In this document: piece after piece, positions 45,188-55,634 of the stretch | Layout of the letters: each line of letters begins with the position of its first letter | How positions within the stretch are numbered: the first letter of the stretch is position 1 | Source of the DNA: Vibrio ouci | GTDB lineage: Bacteria; Pseudomonadota; Gammaproteobacteria; Enterobacterales; Vibrionaceae | NCBI RefSeq assembly: GCF_004551525.1 | Contig: NZ_SATR01000005.1 | Coordinates: forward strand, 1 to 64,000 | Length of the DNA stretch: 64,000 bases | Reading direction: 5' to 3' | Translations under genes and position numbers: made by a program | Notes under the pieces: generated by a model | Database searches by the model: none | What the model saw: only the letters and a program-made list of their open reading frames with translations | Told to the model about the DNA's origin: nothing

Positions 45188-48064
45188 ATGCGCAAACGTA
45201 AATATCCTCTCAGTATTCATATTACTAGTTTGTTTCTCATTCTGACCACCTTAGTCGGCGCTGTACTCATTGCTATTAGTTATCGTCACGCACAAGAATT
45301 GTTAGCCGGAAGTGCAAAAGAACTTAGTGAAGAAAATAGCCGTCAATTGGAGTCGACGTTCCAACTCAACACTGGCCCCATTTTGACCACCCTCGACTTT
45401 ATGGCGTTAAGCGAGGTTGTCGAACGAAATAAGAAACCGCATAAAGAAGTACGTTTTCTCACCTCTCTCAATCTCATTTTTAATCGTAGCCCTGGGTTAG
45501 TCGCGCTCTACTATGGAAATGAAAAAGGTGAACTAGCCTTATTTCGTCCGCTAAGAACCAATGCTGAACGCGAGCGTTTTGGTGCGCCAGCTAAAGCGAC
45601 CTTGATGATCAACCAGACTTATATTTCTGGCGCGAACGTTTTTTACTTTCTTGATGGTAGCTATAAGGTTCTTGATTCCCATAAAACCAATGACAACGAG
45701 TTTGATCCTAGGGTTCGACCTTGGTTTAAAAACGCCGACAATGATGGCGAAGTTCGCTTAACAGAGCCCTATTTTTTCTATTTCCTCCAAACGAATGGCG
45801 TCACCTTTTCTCGCCGAAGTGCCGATGGAAAGTCCGTAGTGGGCGCTGACTTTACGTTAAACTCCTTATCTGAACAAATTGCTCAACTTGGCTATTCAGA
45901 TGCAAGCAAATTGGTCTTGTTTGATAACCAGTTTAATGTACTGGCTCACTATCAAGGAGGGCTTAAACTCAGTGATGACCAACAAGAAAATCGTACCCAA
46001 ATAGAGAACAGTATCTTCGCTAAAGTGTTGGGGAGAGTGTCGAGTCAAATACTCTACGAAAAAGCGACCGAAAACCATGTCGATTGGTCTATTACACTGA
46101 CTCCGGTCAGCTTAAATAAGCACACTCGAATCTTACTTGCTGAAGCCACACCGCAAGATGACCTTCTCGCTAACTTGCTTTCTATGAGAGATAAGCAACT
46201 AAAAGTCGCCTTTACGCTAATGGTGATGAGCTTTTTGATCGTGTGGGTTGTCGCGAAGAGACTGGCAAATCCACTACAAAACTTGATGCATCAAACCGAT
46301 AGTATTGCGAGGTTCGATTTTAAGAAAACTCGCTATTCAAAGAGTGTGATTAAAGAGGTGGCGAACTTAACAACCTCTATTGAGTTAATGGAACACACCC
46401 TGCATGACTTGTTGCGCCTGCTACATGAGACCGCCAGTAACCAAGATTTTTCTGTACTAGCGAAAACCATCACCCATCAAAGCTTTTTAGTCACAAGAGC
46501 CGAGACGATTGTCCTGTATAGTAAAGATTCGACTCAAGGGGACTATGAGGTGTCAGCCAACCACGCCATAATCCCGTTCAAAATCGATATAAATGAGTTC
46601 CTCCAATCCACCGCTTGGATTCAGCAAGAGCTCGCCAAAGGAGAAGTACTGCACTTTAATCGAAACGACAATACCGTTGCGAACTACCGAGAAACGCTTT
46701 ATAACTCGGATTTTTATCTGTTCCCGCTAATCAACCGAAGCAATGAACTGGTCGGTATATTACTACTAGGTTATGAGCGAGCCATCACCCAAGAGCAAAG
46801 TGACAAGCACGCCTTTCTAAAAGAATTATTAAGCTTTGCTGAACTTGCCAAAGAAAACATTGATAGAGTTCGCCAACAAAAAGAAATGCTAAACGCCTTC
46901 GTTGAGCTAATCGCCTCTGCTATCGATACTAAATCACCTTATACAGGCAGTCACTGCCAACGTGTACCTAAGCTTTCCAAATTGCTCACTCAAGCAGCAT
47001 GCAAAGACCAACAATATTTTGCCACTTTTGCCATGAGTGACACTGAATGGGAAGCGCTACACTTGGCCTCTTGGTTGCACGACTGCGGCAAAGTGACTAC
47101 GCCTGAATACGTCATCGATAAAGCGACCAAGCTCGAAACAATTTACGACAGAATCCACGAAGTGCGCATGCGCTTCGAACTGATCAAGGCACAAGCAGAA
47201 ATTGACTACTTAAAGCAAGTGAACAGTGGAGGAGACAGTGAACAGCTTAAGCAGGCGTTAATCAATAAACACCAACAGCTAAATGAAGACTTCGCTTTTG
47301 TTGCCCATTGTAATATCGGCGGAGAATTTATGGACGATGAGTCCCTCGAACGGATTAAGGCGATCAGTCAATATCAATGGAAAAGAACCATTGATGATCA
47401 ACTTGGTGTCTCTTGGGTTGAAAAACAACGTGCAGGGGAACGCGCCGAGCTACCTGTCATGGAGCCGATTCTCTCAGATAAAGCAGTACATGAGGTGCCA
47501 TGGCCACAAAACGTTAACCCTAAAGACGTATGGCAAGAAAAATTCGTCCTACAACCCGGTAAACTGAAATACAACCGAGGTGAAGTCTATAATCTTTCAA
47601 TCCGCCGAGGGACGCTCAATGACGAAGAACGCTTTGTCATTAACGATCACATCATACAAACCATTACGATGTTAAATCGACTCCCCTATCCTGATCACCT
47701 TAAGAACGTTCCAGAAATTGCCGGAGGACACCACGAGCGTATCGATGGCTTAGGTTACCCACGTGGCTTATATGAAGAAGATCTCTCGATTCCAGCTCGC
47801 ATCATGGCCATTGCTGATGTGTTTGAAGCACTAACGTCCAGTGATCGCCCTTATAAAAAAGCGAAAAACCTGTCTGAGTCACTTGATATTATGACGAGTA
47901 TGGCGACCTCTGGACACATTGATCCAAAGCTCTACCTATTATTCCTTGAAAATAAGATAGACAAGCAATATGCAACGCTATTTCTAACGAAAGATCAGAT
48001 CTGCGAGATTAATCGTGACGAGCATATCCGCAAGGTCAAAACGTTTCTTAAATCCCGCTTCTAG
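45188..48064 (+). CDS. Membrane HD-GYP phosphodiesterase with Cache-type sensor
   Basis: The 958-residue protein has two membrane segments (about residues 10-30 and 340-360) flanking a periplasmic dCache-like sensor with RPWFKNADNDGE (about 176-187). A HAMP-like linker (ANPLQNLMHQTDS) and a GAF-like region follow, and then the HD-GYP domain (about 570-950). Catalytic motifs are HDCGK (about 632-636) and GHHERIDGLGYP (about 846-857), so cyclic-di-GMP hydrolysis to pGpG or GMP is likely. Between them is an insertion of roughly 160 residues, beginning at IYDRIHEVRMRFE, that ordinary HD-GYP domains lack. It is transcribed alone, with about 344 bp before zwf. It senses an unknown extracellular signal. 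Confidence 0.9.
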   Translation: MRKRKYPLSIHITSLFLILTTLVGAVLIAISYRHAQELLAGSAKELSEENSRQLESTFQLNTGPILTTLDFMALSEVVERNKKPHKEVRFLTSLNLIFNRSPGLVALYYGNEKGELALFRPLRTNAERERFGAPAKATLMINQTYISGANVFYFLDGSYKVLDSHKTNDNEFDPRVRPWFKNADNDGEVRLTEPYFFYFLQTNGVTFSRRSADGKSVVGADFTLNSLSEQIAQLGYSDASKLVLFDNQFNVLAHYQGGLKLSDDQQENRTQIENSIFAKVLGRVSSQILYEKATENHVDWSITLTPVSLNKHTRILLAEATPQDDLLANLLSMRDKQLKVAFTLMVMSFLIVWVVAKRLANPLQNLMHQTDSIARFDFKKTRYSKSVIKEVANLTTSIELMEHTLHDLLRLLHETASNQDFSVLAKTITHQSFLVTRAETIVLYSKDSTQGDYEVSANHAIIPFKIDINEFLQSTAWIQQELAKGEVLHFNRNDNTVANYRETLYNSDFYLFPLINRSNELVGILLLGYERAITQEQSDKHAFLKELLSFAELAKENIDRVRQQKEMLNAFVELIASAIDTKSPYTGSHCQRVPKLSKLLTQAACKDQQYFATFAMSDTEWEALHLASWLHDCGKVTTPEYVIDKATKLETIYDRIHEVRMRFELIKAQAEIDYLKQVNSGGDSEQLKQALINKHQQLNEDFAFVAHCNIGGEFMDDESLERIKAISQYQWKRTIDDQLGVSWVEKQRAGERAELPVMEPILSDKAVHEVPWPQNVNPKDVWQEKFVLQPGKLKYNRGEVYNLSIRRGTLNDEERFVINDHIIQTITMLNRLPYPDHLKNVPEIAGGHHERIDGLGYPRGLYEEDLSIPARIMAIADVFEALTSSDRPYKKAKNLSESLDIMTSMATSGHIDPKLYLLFLENKIDKQYATLFLTKDQICEINRDEHIRKVKTFLKSRF

Positions 48065-48289
48065 CCTCACCAATATTGAGTATTAACTCTAGCGAGCCGC
48101 TATTTCTTTGAATTAGATGCTTTTAATATTTATCAATAACTTACCTCACAAACTAGTCATTATTTAATCGATTGCCCTCTCAAAGGTTGATGTATGTCAA
48201 AGAGTCATAGACAATACGCTGCCAAATGAACGAATAGACCTGTTTTTCGCAACTTTCAGGCTTTCGAAATTGGCACGCTTTTTTGGTTT

Positions 48290-48310
48290 TGCCTATCGAT
48301 TTGATAGGCA
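48290..48310. promoter_or_regulatory. Inverted repeat upstream of zwf
   Basis: The 344-bp gap 48065-48408 contains no gene that I can see. TGCCTATC-GATTT-GATAGGCA is a perfect 8-bp inverted repeat about 100 bp before the zwf start and the most obvious candidate operator. It does not match the HexR consensus that controls zwf in related bacteria. Confidence 0.5.
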
Positions 48311-48408
48311 GTATCAGTTTTATAATTTGAGGTATCGTTGTTAGGGTGAACCATCTCAATACGCTAACAGCCTAAATAAGTGCTAACTACCTCGTTTTTA
48401 AGGGAAAG

Positions 48409-49914
48409 ATGATGGTAATACCAGAAAACAGCAGCATCGTAATTTTTGGTGCTTCGGGCGACTTAACCTATCGTAAGTTGATCCCTGCTTTATATCACCT
48501 TTACTCAAACAAACAGCTGCCGGAAAACTTCGCCATTCTTGGTGTAAGTCGTACAGAATACAGTGATGAGTCATACCGTGAAAAGCTAAAGCGCTCACTC
48601 CAAGAAATGGAGAAAACAGAGCCAGCAACCCTAGATGCCTTTATCAATCATCTGCATTACCAAGCCATCAATACCTCTGATACTGCTGATTACAGTAAAC
48701 TGACTGCACGTCTTGACCAACTTGCTGATAAATACAGTTTCGAACAGCGTAATACTCTGTTCTACCTAGCAACGCCTCCAAGTCTATACAGCGTAATCCC
48801 AGCAAGTCTTGCGGCTCACGGACTGAATAACGAAGATGACGGCTGGAAACGTCTAATCATCGAAAAACCATTTGGTTACGATTTAGAGTCTGCGCAAAAG
48901 CTAGACAAAGAAATTCATGAGCACTTCCAAGAACACCAAATCTACCGTATCGACCACTACCTAGGTAAAGAGACCGTTCAAAACCTGCTAGTTTTCCGCT
49001 TCTCAAATGCGATGTTCGAGCCGCTTTGGAACCGTAACTTCATCGATTACGTTGAAATCACGGGTGCGGAATTCTTGGGCGTTGAAGAACGTGGTGGTTA
49101 CTACGACGGTTCAGGTGCGGTTCGCGACATGTTCCAAAACCACTTGCTGCAAGTACTAGCCATGGTTGGTATGGAACCACCAGCGCAGATTAACGCTGAC
49201 TCAATTCGTGATGAAGTGGTAAAAGTACTGCAGTGTTTGAAACCACTGGAAGAAGATGACCTGCGTAACAACCTAGTTCTTGGTCAGTACACAGAGTCTG
49301 ATGTACGCGGTGAATTCCTGCCTAACTACCGTGACGAACCGGGGGTTGCTGAAGATTCTCGTACCGAAACGTATGTTGGCTTGAAAGCGTACATCAATAA
49401 CTGGCGTTGGAATGGCGTGCCTTTCTACGTTCGTACTGGTAAACGCTTACCTACTCGCGTGACTGAAGTGGTTATCCACTTTAAACAGACACCGCACCCA
49501 GTATTTGGTCAAAACGCACCAGAAAACAAGCTAATCATTCGAATTCAGCCAGACGAAGGCATTCAAATGAGCTTTGGTCTAAAAGAGCCCGGTGCAGGTT
49601 TCCACGCGAAAGAAGTGAAAATGAACTTCCACTATGCATCACTTCAAGAGACTCAGATGCTAACAGCATACGAGCGTCTACTGCTTGACTCTTTGAATGG
49701 TGACGCGACGCTGTTTGCTCGTAGCGATGCAGTAGAAGCATGTTGGAAGTACGTTCAACCAATTCTTGATTTCAAACAAGACCCTCAAGCACTATTTGGC
49801 TACGCTTGTGGCACATGGGGCCCTAAAGAGTCTGACGACTTGCTACAGCGTGACAACCGCGCATGGCGTTTCCCTTGTAAGAACCTAACAGATACGGATT
49901 ACTGCGAACTATGA
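48409..49914 (+). CDS. zwf: Glucose-6-phosphate 1-dehydrogenase
   Basis: The 501-residue enzyme carries the NADP-binding [10 protein letters not shown] near the N-terminus (residues 12-21) and the family signature RIDHYLGKE (about 183-191) with the catalytic His. Length and motifs match Zwf. It oxidises glucose-6-phosphate to 6-phosphogluconolactone and makes NADPH, the first step of the oxidative pentose phosphate and Entner-Doudoroff routes. It is the first gene of zwf-pgl-gnd and its stop codon overlaps the pgl start by 4 bp. Leu codon choice is strongly biased to CTA/CTG, as in highly expressed vibrio genes. Two adjacent ATG codons could start it; the AAGGGAAAG site fits the first. Confidence 0.97.
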   Translation: MMVIPENSSIVIFGASGDLTYRKLIPALYHLYSNKQLPENFAILGVSRTEYSDESYREKLKRSLQEMEKTEPATLDAFINHLHYQAINTSDTADYSKLTARLDQLADKYSFEQRNTLFYLATPPSLYSVIPASLAAHGLNNEDDGWKRLIIEKPFGYDLESAQKLDKEIHEHFQEHQIYRIDHYLGKETVQNLLVFRFSNAMFEPLWNRNFIDYVEITGAEFLGVEERGGYYDGSGAVRDMFQNHLLQVLAMVGMEPPAQINADSIRDEVVKVLQCLKPLEEDDLRNNLVLGQYTESDVRGEFLPNYRDEPGVAEDSRTETYVGLKAYINNWRWNGVPFYVRTGKRLPTRVTEVVIHFKQTPHPVFGQNAPENKLIIRIQPDEGIQMSFGLKEPGAGFHAKEVKMNFHYASLQETQMLTAYERLLLDSLNGDATLFARSDAVEACWKYVQPILDFKQDPQALFGYACGTWGPKESDDLLQRDNRAWRFPCKNLTDTDYCEL

Positions 49915-50627
49915 TCAATCATAAGATTTTCCAAACCGCTGAGCAGGTTGTTGAAAGCCTAGCGAATGATATGAAAGCATTCAGCGAGCTTGAGCGCCCA
50001 GTGCATATTTCACTGTCTGGTGGCAGTACACCTAAGATGCTGTTCAAGCTACTGGCTAAAGCGCCATACGCAGACGGTATTGCGTGGAACAATCTACACT
50101 TCTGGTGGGGCGACGAGCGCTGTGTGGCACCTGATGATGCTGAAAGCAACTACGGTGAAGCAAATGCGCTACTGTTCAGCCAAGTAAACCTGCCAGCAGA
50201 GAACATTCACCGCATTCGTGGTGAAGAAGAGCCAGCCTTTGAAGCGAAACGCTTCGCAGAAGAAATGGCAACAGTGATCCCATGCGAAAATGGCACGCCA
50301 GTATTCGACTGGATCCTGCTAGGTGTTGGCGCAGATGGCCACACAGCATCGCTATTCCCAGGTCAAACAGACTATCAAGATGAGAACCTATCAGTATTGG
50401 CGACTCATCCTGAATCAGGCCAAATTCGCGTCTCTAAAACCGCTAAAGTTTTAGAAGCCGCAAAACGAATCAGCTACCTTGTACTAGGTGCAGGTAAAGT
50501 TGAGATCGTAAACGAAATTCATACTACTCCAGCAAGCGAGCTGCCTTACCCAGCAGCTAAAATCCAGTCTAAAGCTGGTGAGACGGAGTGGTACTTAGAT
50601 TCAGACGCAGCAGCAAAAATCGCTTAA
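49911..50627 (+). CDS. pgl: 6-phosphogluconolactonase
   Basis: The 238-residue cytoplasmic enzyme is of the NagB/DevB fold family, with [13 protein letters not shown] (about residues 32-44), FWWGDERCV (about 63-71) and [14 protein letters not shown] (about 138-151), all conserved in lactonase Pgl. It hydrolyses 6-phosphogluconolactone to 6-phosphogluconate. It overlaps zwf by four bases (ATGA), so translation is probably coupled, and it precedes gnd by about 35 bp. The order makes a complete oxidative branch from glucose-6-phosphate to ribulose-5-phosphate. Confidence 0.96.
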   Translation: MINHKIFQTAEQVVESLANDMKAFSELERPVHISLSGGSTPKMLFKLLAKAPYADGIAWNNLHFWWGDERCVAPDDAESNYGEANALLFSQVNLPAENIHRIRGEEEPAFEAKRFAEEMATVIPCENGTPVFDWILLGVGADGHTASLFPGQTDYQDENLSVLATHPESGQIRVSKTAKVLEAAKRISYLVLGAGKVEIVNEIHTTPASELPYPAAKIQSKAGETEWYLDSDAAAKIA

Positions 50628-50662
50628 TGCGAGCGTCCAAATAGGAAAATTGGAGAGAAATA

Positions 50663-52111
50663 ATGAAAGGTGATATCGGTGTAATTGGCCTAGCAGTAAT
50701 GGGTCAAAACCTTATCCTAAACATGAACGACCACGGTTTCAAAGTGGTTGCTCACAACCGTACTGCTGCGAAAGTAGACGAATTCCTAGAAGGCCCAGCA
50801 AAGGGTACTAACATCATCGGTGCATACTCTCTAGAAGAGCTAGTAGAAAAGCTAGAAGCGCCGCGTAAAGTGATGCTAATGGTTCGTGCTGGTGAAGTTG
50901 TTGATAAATTCATCGAAGCGCTAACACCACTTCTAGACAAAGGCGACATCATCATCGATGGTGGTAACACTAACTACCCAGACACTAACCGTCGCGTTGC
51001 TGCACTACGTGAAAAAGGCATCCACTTCATCGGTACTGGTGTATCTGGTGGTGAAGAAGGTGCTCGTTTTGGTCCTTCAATCATGCCTGGCGGTTCTGCT
51101 GAAGCTTGGGAAGCGGTTAAGCCTATCTTCCAAGGCATCTCTGCTAAAACTGATGCTGGCGAACCTTGTTGTGACTGGGTTGGTAACGACGGTGCGGGTC
51201 ACTTCGTTAAAATGGTTCACAACGGTATCGAATACGGCGATATGCAGCTGATCACTGAAGCTTACCAGTTCATGAAAGATGGTCTAGGTATGTCTGCAGA
51301 CGAGATGCAAGCAGTATTCGCTGACTGGAACAAAACTGAACTAGACAGCTACCTAGTAGAGATCACTGCTGACATCCTTGGCTACAAAGATGAAGACGGT
51401 GAGCCGCTAGTAGAGAAGATTCTAGACACTGCTGGTCAAAAAGGTACCGGTAAATGGACAGGTATCAACGCACTAGACCTAGGTATTCCACTAACGCTTA
51501 TCTCTGAGTCAGTATTCTCTCGCTGTCTATCTGCACTGAAAGACCAACGTGTTGAAGCTGAATCTCTATTCGGTAAGACAATCACGCCAGTTGAAGGTGA
51601 TAAGCAAGAGTGGGTTGATGCACTTCGTCAGGCTCTTCTAGCGTCTAAGATCATCTCATACGCTCAAGGCTTCATGCTAATGCGCGAAGCATCAAACGAA
51701 AACGGCTGGGACCTAAACTACGGTAACGTAGCGCTAATGTGGCGTGGTGGCTGTATCATCCGCTCTGCATTCCTAGGCAACATCCGTGATGCGTACGAAG
51801 CGAACCCAGACATCGCATTCCTAGGTTCAGATGACTACTTCAAAGGCATCCTACAAAACAGCCTAGCAGCGTGGCGTAAAGTGGCGGCGAAATCGCTAGA
51901 GTCAGGTATCCCAATGCCTTGTACTATCTCAGCACTGTCGTTCCTTGACGGTTACACGACAGCTCGCCTACCAGCTAACCTACTTCAAGCTCAACGTGAC
52001 TACTTCGGTGCTCACACATACGAGCGTACTGACCGTCCACGTGGTGAATTCTTCCACACAAACTGGACTGGTACAGGCGGCGATACAGCGTCTACAACTT
52101 ACGACGTGTAA
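50663..52111 (+). CDS. gnd: 6-phosphogluconate dehydrogenase, decarboxylating
   Basis: The 482-residue enzyme shows GLAVMGQNL (about residues 9-17) for NADP binding and the substrate-binding signature GVSGGEEGARFGPSIMPGG (about 129-147). Catalytic Lys and Glu occur in HFVKMVHNGIEYGD (about 183-196). It converts 6-phosphogluconate and NADP to ribulose-5-phosphate, CO2 and NADPH. Length and all motifs match Gnd. It is the last gene of zwf-pgl-gnd, with a GGAGAG ribosome binding site and an excellent terminator behind it. Codon use is as biased as in zwf, suggesting strong expression. Confidence 0.97.
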   Translation: MKGDIGVIGLAVMGQNLILNMNDHGFKVVAHNRTAAKVDEFLEGPAKGTNIIGAYSLEELVEKLEAPRKVMLMVRAGEVVDKFIEALTPLLDKGDIIIDGGNTNYPDTNRRVAALREKGIHFIGTGVSGGEEGARFGPSIMPGGSAEAWEAVKPIFQGISAKTDAGEPCCDWVGNDGAGHFVKMVHNGIEYGDMQLITEAYQFMKDGLGMSADEMQAVFADWNKTELDSYLVEITADILGYKDEDGEPLVEKILDTAGQKGTGKWTGINALDLGIPLTLISESVFSRCLSALKDQRVEAESLFGKTITPVEGDKQEWVDALRQALLASKIISYAQGFMLMREASNENGWDLNYGNVALMWRGGCIIRSAFLGNIRDAYEANPDIAFLGSDDYFKGILQNSLAAWRKVAAKSLESGIPMPCTISALSFLDGYTTARLPANLLQAQRDYFGAHTYERTDRPRGEFFHTNWTGTGGDTASTTYDV

Positions 52112-52128
52112 TTAGATCTTTACCATTT

Positions 52129-52165
52129 AAACAGCCAGCTTGAGTGTCAAGCTGGCTGTTTTTTT
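52129..52165 (+). terminator. Intrinsic terminator after gnd
   Basis: AACAGCCAGCTTG and CAAGCTGGCTGTT form a perfect 13-bp stem with a 5-nt loop, followed by a run of T residues. Confidence 0.95.
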
Positions 52166-52325
52166 ATCTGCTCAACAAAACTTTCTATATTGATATTCAT
52201 TTTGACACTCCCGCAACTCATTCTGAAACACCCTTTATAAACATCTAAATATCAACCGGTTAAATCACATCAACTTATGGCAAACCTCTTGCTTTGTATA
52301 AAGAAAGACCATAGGGAGACAGCTG

Positions 52326-52817
52326 ATGAACCGAAAAGCAATAAGCATTATTTCTAAACTAGGCCTAGTGGTTCTACTCTCTGGCTGTGGTGGTGGCGAT
52401 GGTGATACCGCAGGGACTAGCGGCGGCGAAAGTAGCGCAGGTAATGAACCGAGTGGAAGCCAAACGCCTGCAGCCTCCTCTCCCCCGGCTCTTACCCAAC
52501 CCCAAGTGGAAGCAATGGCCAGTTCCAGTTTGTCCTCCGCTTCTGTAGATGATGGTTTTTCCTTTCAGACCCAACAACATTTGGCCGTCAGTATCACCTT
52601 TGATGCTCCTCAAACCGATACCCAAATCTTTCTATTTAGCGTTGACGACCGCGAGTTGCTGATTGAAGACGTCACCCTGTCTGAAGGCCTGAATTACCGA
52701 ACTAAGATTACTGTTCCTCAAACCACTGAAGCCATCAAGATCCGAATAGATGGCACACGTGAAGTGACCTTGCCTATTTCCGGGCTGTCAGCCATCACTT
52801 ATCACGTTACGAGCTAG
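52326..52817 (+). CDS. Short lipoprotein, partner of the LruC-domain protein
   Basis: The 163-residue lipoprotein has lipobox LLSGC, with the lipidated Cys at about residue 21 followed by GGGDGD. A low-complexity, Ser/Gly/Pro-rich linker (about 26-65) leads to a small beta-rich domain (about 70-160) with VSITFDAPQ, FLFSVDDREL and EAIKIRIDG. No named domain is recognised. Its stop codon is 10 bp before the large LruC-domain gene, so the two are co-transcribed, and I infer that they work together at the cell surface. The ribosome binding site is GGGAG. Confidence 0.75.
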   Translation: MNRKAISIISKLGLVVLLSGCGGGDGDTAGTSGGESSAGNEPSGSQTPAASSPPALTQPQVEAMASSSLSSASVDDGFSFQTQQHLAVSITFDAPQTDTQIFLFSVDDRELLIEDVTLSEGLNYRTKITVPQTTEAIKIRIDGTREVTLPISGLSAITYHVTS

Positions 52818-52827
52818 GAGATCTGCT

Positions 52828-55404
52828 ATGCGAGTATTCTCTACACGCCTCTTGTTGTTAATCAGCCTCTTGCCAGCACTGGCGTTAGGCTATGAGGTTT
52901 CTTTGATCAACAACCTGACCGATGAATCAAATCACATCCATGACAACTTTGGCCACCAAGTCGAACTCAATGATAATTACGCCATTATCGCCGCACCCGG
53001 CACTGGCTCAAGTAATGGTAACGCCTGCAGCTTTAACAATATAAACCAAGAGTGGAGTTATGAAACTTGCCTTTCTGTTCCGGAGCAATACTCAAATTCC
53101 GCGCAAAATTTTGCCAAAGCGATCGACCTTTCCGAGCAGAGACTCATGATTGGTGCAGATATTGATGGCAACGGCGCTGTATTCATTTATGAGCGAGAAG
53201 ATGATCAATGGCAATTTAACCAAATCATCACACAGCCGCCAAGTACTTCCCCTGCTGACTTTGCTTCGAGCATAGCGAGTGACAACACCCACATCATTAT
53301 TGGTTCGCCAGCCAAAGGTTCTGGTAACGCCGGCTATGTCTACATCTACGCCTTGCAAGAGCAATCTTGGACCCTAGAGGCGACTCTTAGCGCAGATTCA
53401 AGCAATAAAAGCGGTCGCTTTGGTCAAGCCATTGCGTATCAAGATAACTATCTAATTATCGGCGATTCTGAACATGGCCAGGGTAAGCAAGGAGCAAGTT
53501 ACATCTATTTTTATGATGACGAGACATGGACAAAGCAAGCATTTCTAACCGGTGGTAGCCTAACCAAAAACGCTTTGTTTGGTACTGCTGTGGCCATTTC
53601 AGAGCAGTACGCTTTAGTTGGTTCGCCAAAGGAAAGTCATGCCACTAAAGGGGCTGATAAATTCCTTGGTTCTGTTTACCTATACAAGCGTCGCCTAAAC
53701 AATTGGGACCTGATGACCAAGCTGATGCCTGATGCGCTCGAAAAACAGGATCAGTTCGGTACCAGTCTAGCGATCAGTGATGGTTTTATTCTTGTTGGTG
53801 CTGAAGGCGATGACAACGATAAAGGTGCCGTCTACCTATACAAACTGGACGATGGCACCTGGCAGCTAGACAGTACGACAAGTGCCCAGGTTCGCGCCGT
53901 CAATGACCATTTTGGCTATTCTCTCTCTCTAAGCGACGACTATGCACTGATATCTAGCCCTGATTCCGAACATAGCTCGGGCTATAAAGGCAATGTCTAT
54001 CTTTACTCGGTAAGAGAAGTTTCCTCTGTCACAGCGGCTGAGTCCGAGTTCAATGAATTGGTCAGCACGCTAGACCTATCTAATCCTTATATCTCAGACA
54101 GTGATGGGGATGGACTATCAGATAAGAATGAATCGACGCTACTCAATACCGATCCCCTTAGTGATGATACAGACCAAGATGGGCTCAATGATCTTGAAGA
54201 GGTCATCTATTACCATTCTGATCCACTCAGCACCGACAGTGATGGCGATGGGCTTTCTGACCTTGATGAAGCGGTGATTTACCAATCAAGTCCAACCTCC
54301 GCAGATACAGACCAAGATGGCTATAGTGACCAATACGAGGTGATGACAACTAATACTGACCCTTCAATGGCCGACTCTGACAGTGACGGTTACAGTGACG
54401 TTGAAGAAATTGCCGAGCTAGGCACATCTCCGACGCTTGCTGACACCGATGGCGATGGCCTAACCGATGCTCAGGAGCTTGAACTGTATAACACCTCGGT
54501 GTTAGATCCGGATACTGATAACGACGGGTTCAGTGATGGTAACGAAATCAATTACTATGAAACCGATGCCAGCGATAAAAATAGCCAACCCGAGTCAATA
54601 TCGACCAGTACTTCATACTCCCCGGCTTACGAGCAAGATGGCACCATCGCTTTTGAGGATGAATGGCCAAACCGTGGTGACTACGACTTTAATGACGCGG
54701 TGTTCAATTACAATATCGAGGAATACAAGATCAACGGTCTGGTAAAACAGATTAACTATAAGATCTTGCCCACAGCGCGAGGAGCGACTTACACCAACTC
54801 TTTACGACTGTTGCTTAATGTTCCGATTAGCAATATTGCTCAAGTCAGTATGACCACTATGGGCAACACTACCCAAGTAGAACCAATAGCTGACAAAAAC
54901 CAAACTCTGATTATTGTGATCGCTGACTTAAAGGACGCTTTACCGGCTAACTCGGGATCTAAACTGACGAATACACTGACAGGCTCCAATAAAGTCACGG
55001 GAAAACTGCTACGCCTATCGGTCACCTTTAACTACCCTGTCAGCAGTGATGTTCTTGGCGCTCCACCCTACAACACATTTATTGCGCGCCAATTCGCCAC
55101 GAGTGAATGGATAGAGGTTCACTTCCCCGGAAAGCCTGCTACATCCAAAGCTTCCAAGCGCCAATTCGGGCGGGGTGACGATGATACTCAGCAGCAAGGT
55201 GACCGCTTTTTCTTCTCCAAAGACAACCTACCTTGGGCAATGCACATCCCTGAGCAATGGCATCATCCAAAAGAGAGAGTGGATCTATCCAATGGTTACC
55301 CCGACATATTGAATTGGGCAAAATCTAAAGGCAAAAAACATAAAGGATGGTACAAGAGCAAACGTAAAAGCTTGTTTATTTTTGAAGAGGTGCCTGACAT
55401 TTAA
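52828..55404 (+). CDS. Secreted beta-propeller / TSP3-repeat / LruC-domain protein
   Basis: The 858-residue protein has a Sec signal (residues 1-21, ending ALALG). Seven repeats in about 30-410, each with a core like FG-x-x-V-x-IS-x-x-Y-x-LVGSP, suggest a seven-bladed FG-GAP-type propeller. Seven thrombospondin type-3 calcium motifs (DSDGDGLSD, DTDQDGLND, DSDSDGYSD and variants) occupy about 420-585. The C-terminal part carries an LruC domain (DUF4842-like) marked by EDEWPNRGDYDFNDAVF (about 610-626) and ends with a Lys-rich stretch. TSP3 repeats bind calcium and form rods, so this is a large, calcium-stabilised surface or secreted protein, perhaps an adhesin. It follows a lipoprotein gene in an apparent operon. 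A double terminator region follows. Confidence 0.85.
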   Translation: MRVFSTRLLLLISLLPALALGYEVSLINNLTDESNHIHDNFGHQVELNDNYAIIAAPGTGSSNGNACSFNNINQEWSYETCLSVPEQYSNSAQNFAKAIDLSEQRLMIGADIDGNGAVFIYEREDDQWQFNQIITQPPSTSPADFASSIASDNTHIIIGSPAKGSGNAGYVYIYALQEQSWTLEATLSADSSNKSGRFGQAIAYQDNYLIIGDSEHGQGKQGASYIYFYDDETWTKQAFLTGGSLTKNALFGTAVAISEQYALVGSPKESHATKGADKFLGSVYLYKRRLNNWDLMTKLMPDALEKQDQFGTSLAISDGFILVGAEGDDNDKGAVYLYKLDDGTWQLDSTTSAQVRAVNDHFGYSLSLSDDYALISSPDSEHSSGYKGNVYLYSVREVSSVTAAESEFNELVSTLDLSNPYISDSDGDGLSDKNESTLLNTDPLSDDTDQDGLNDLEEVIYYHSDPLSTDSDGDGLSDLDEAVIYQSSPTSADTDQDGYSDQYEVMTTNTDPSMADSDSDGYSDVEEIAELGTSPTLADTDGDGLTDAQELELYNTSVLDPDTDNDGFSDGNEINYYETDASDKNSQPESISTSTSYSPAYEQDGTIAFEDEWPNRGDYDFNDAVFNYNIEEYKINGLVKQINYKILPTARGATYTNSLRLLLNVPISNIAQVSMTTMGNTTQVEPIADKNQTLIIVIADLKDALPANSGSKLTNTLTGSNKVTGKLLRLSVTFNYPVSSDVLGAPPYNTFIARQFATSEWIEVHFPGKPATSKASKRQFGRGDDDTQQQGDRFFFSKDNLPWAMHIPEQWHHPKERVDLSNGYPDILNWAKSKGKKHKGWYKSKRKSLFIFEEVPDI

Positions 55405-55448
55405 TACGCACACGTTTGCCTACTATTTTATTGTCAGCGCAGAGTAAA

Positions 55449-55488
55449 AGGAGGAGAAATCCTATTTATAAGCCTACGATCTCCTCCT
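55449..55488 (+). terminator. First hairpin downstream of the LruC gene
   Basis: AGGAGGAGA and TCTCCTCCT form a perfect 9-bp stem with a 22-nt loop. There is no clear T-run after it. Confidence 0.5.
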
Positions 55489-55506
55489 ATAATTAAGTTG
55501 CATATG

Positions 55507-55538
55507 GAGGATGTTAACTGAGTTAGCATCCTCTATTT
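55507..55538 (+). terminator. Second, stronger terminator downstream of the LruC gene
   Basis: GAGGATGTTAAC and GTTAGCATCCTC form a 12-bp stem with one G-U pair and a TGA loop, followed by TATTTTTTG. Confidence 0.88.
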
Positions 55539-55634
55539 TTTGAAACCTAAACAAGGAACCGCGTAGACGTTTCGCGGGTATCGGTGACTAATCTAACCTG
55601 GATGGTTAAATAACATTAAATTGAGGTTCTTAAG

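Noticed and set aside
48065..48408. HexR binding site before zwf
   Set aside because: I looked for TGTAAT-N3-ATTACA and found no good match; only an unrelated inverted repeat is present.
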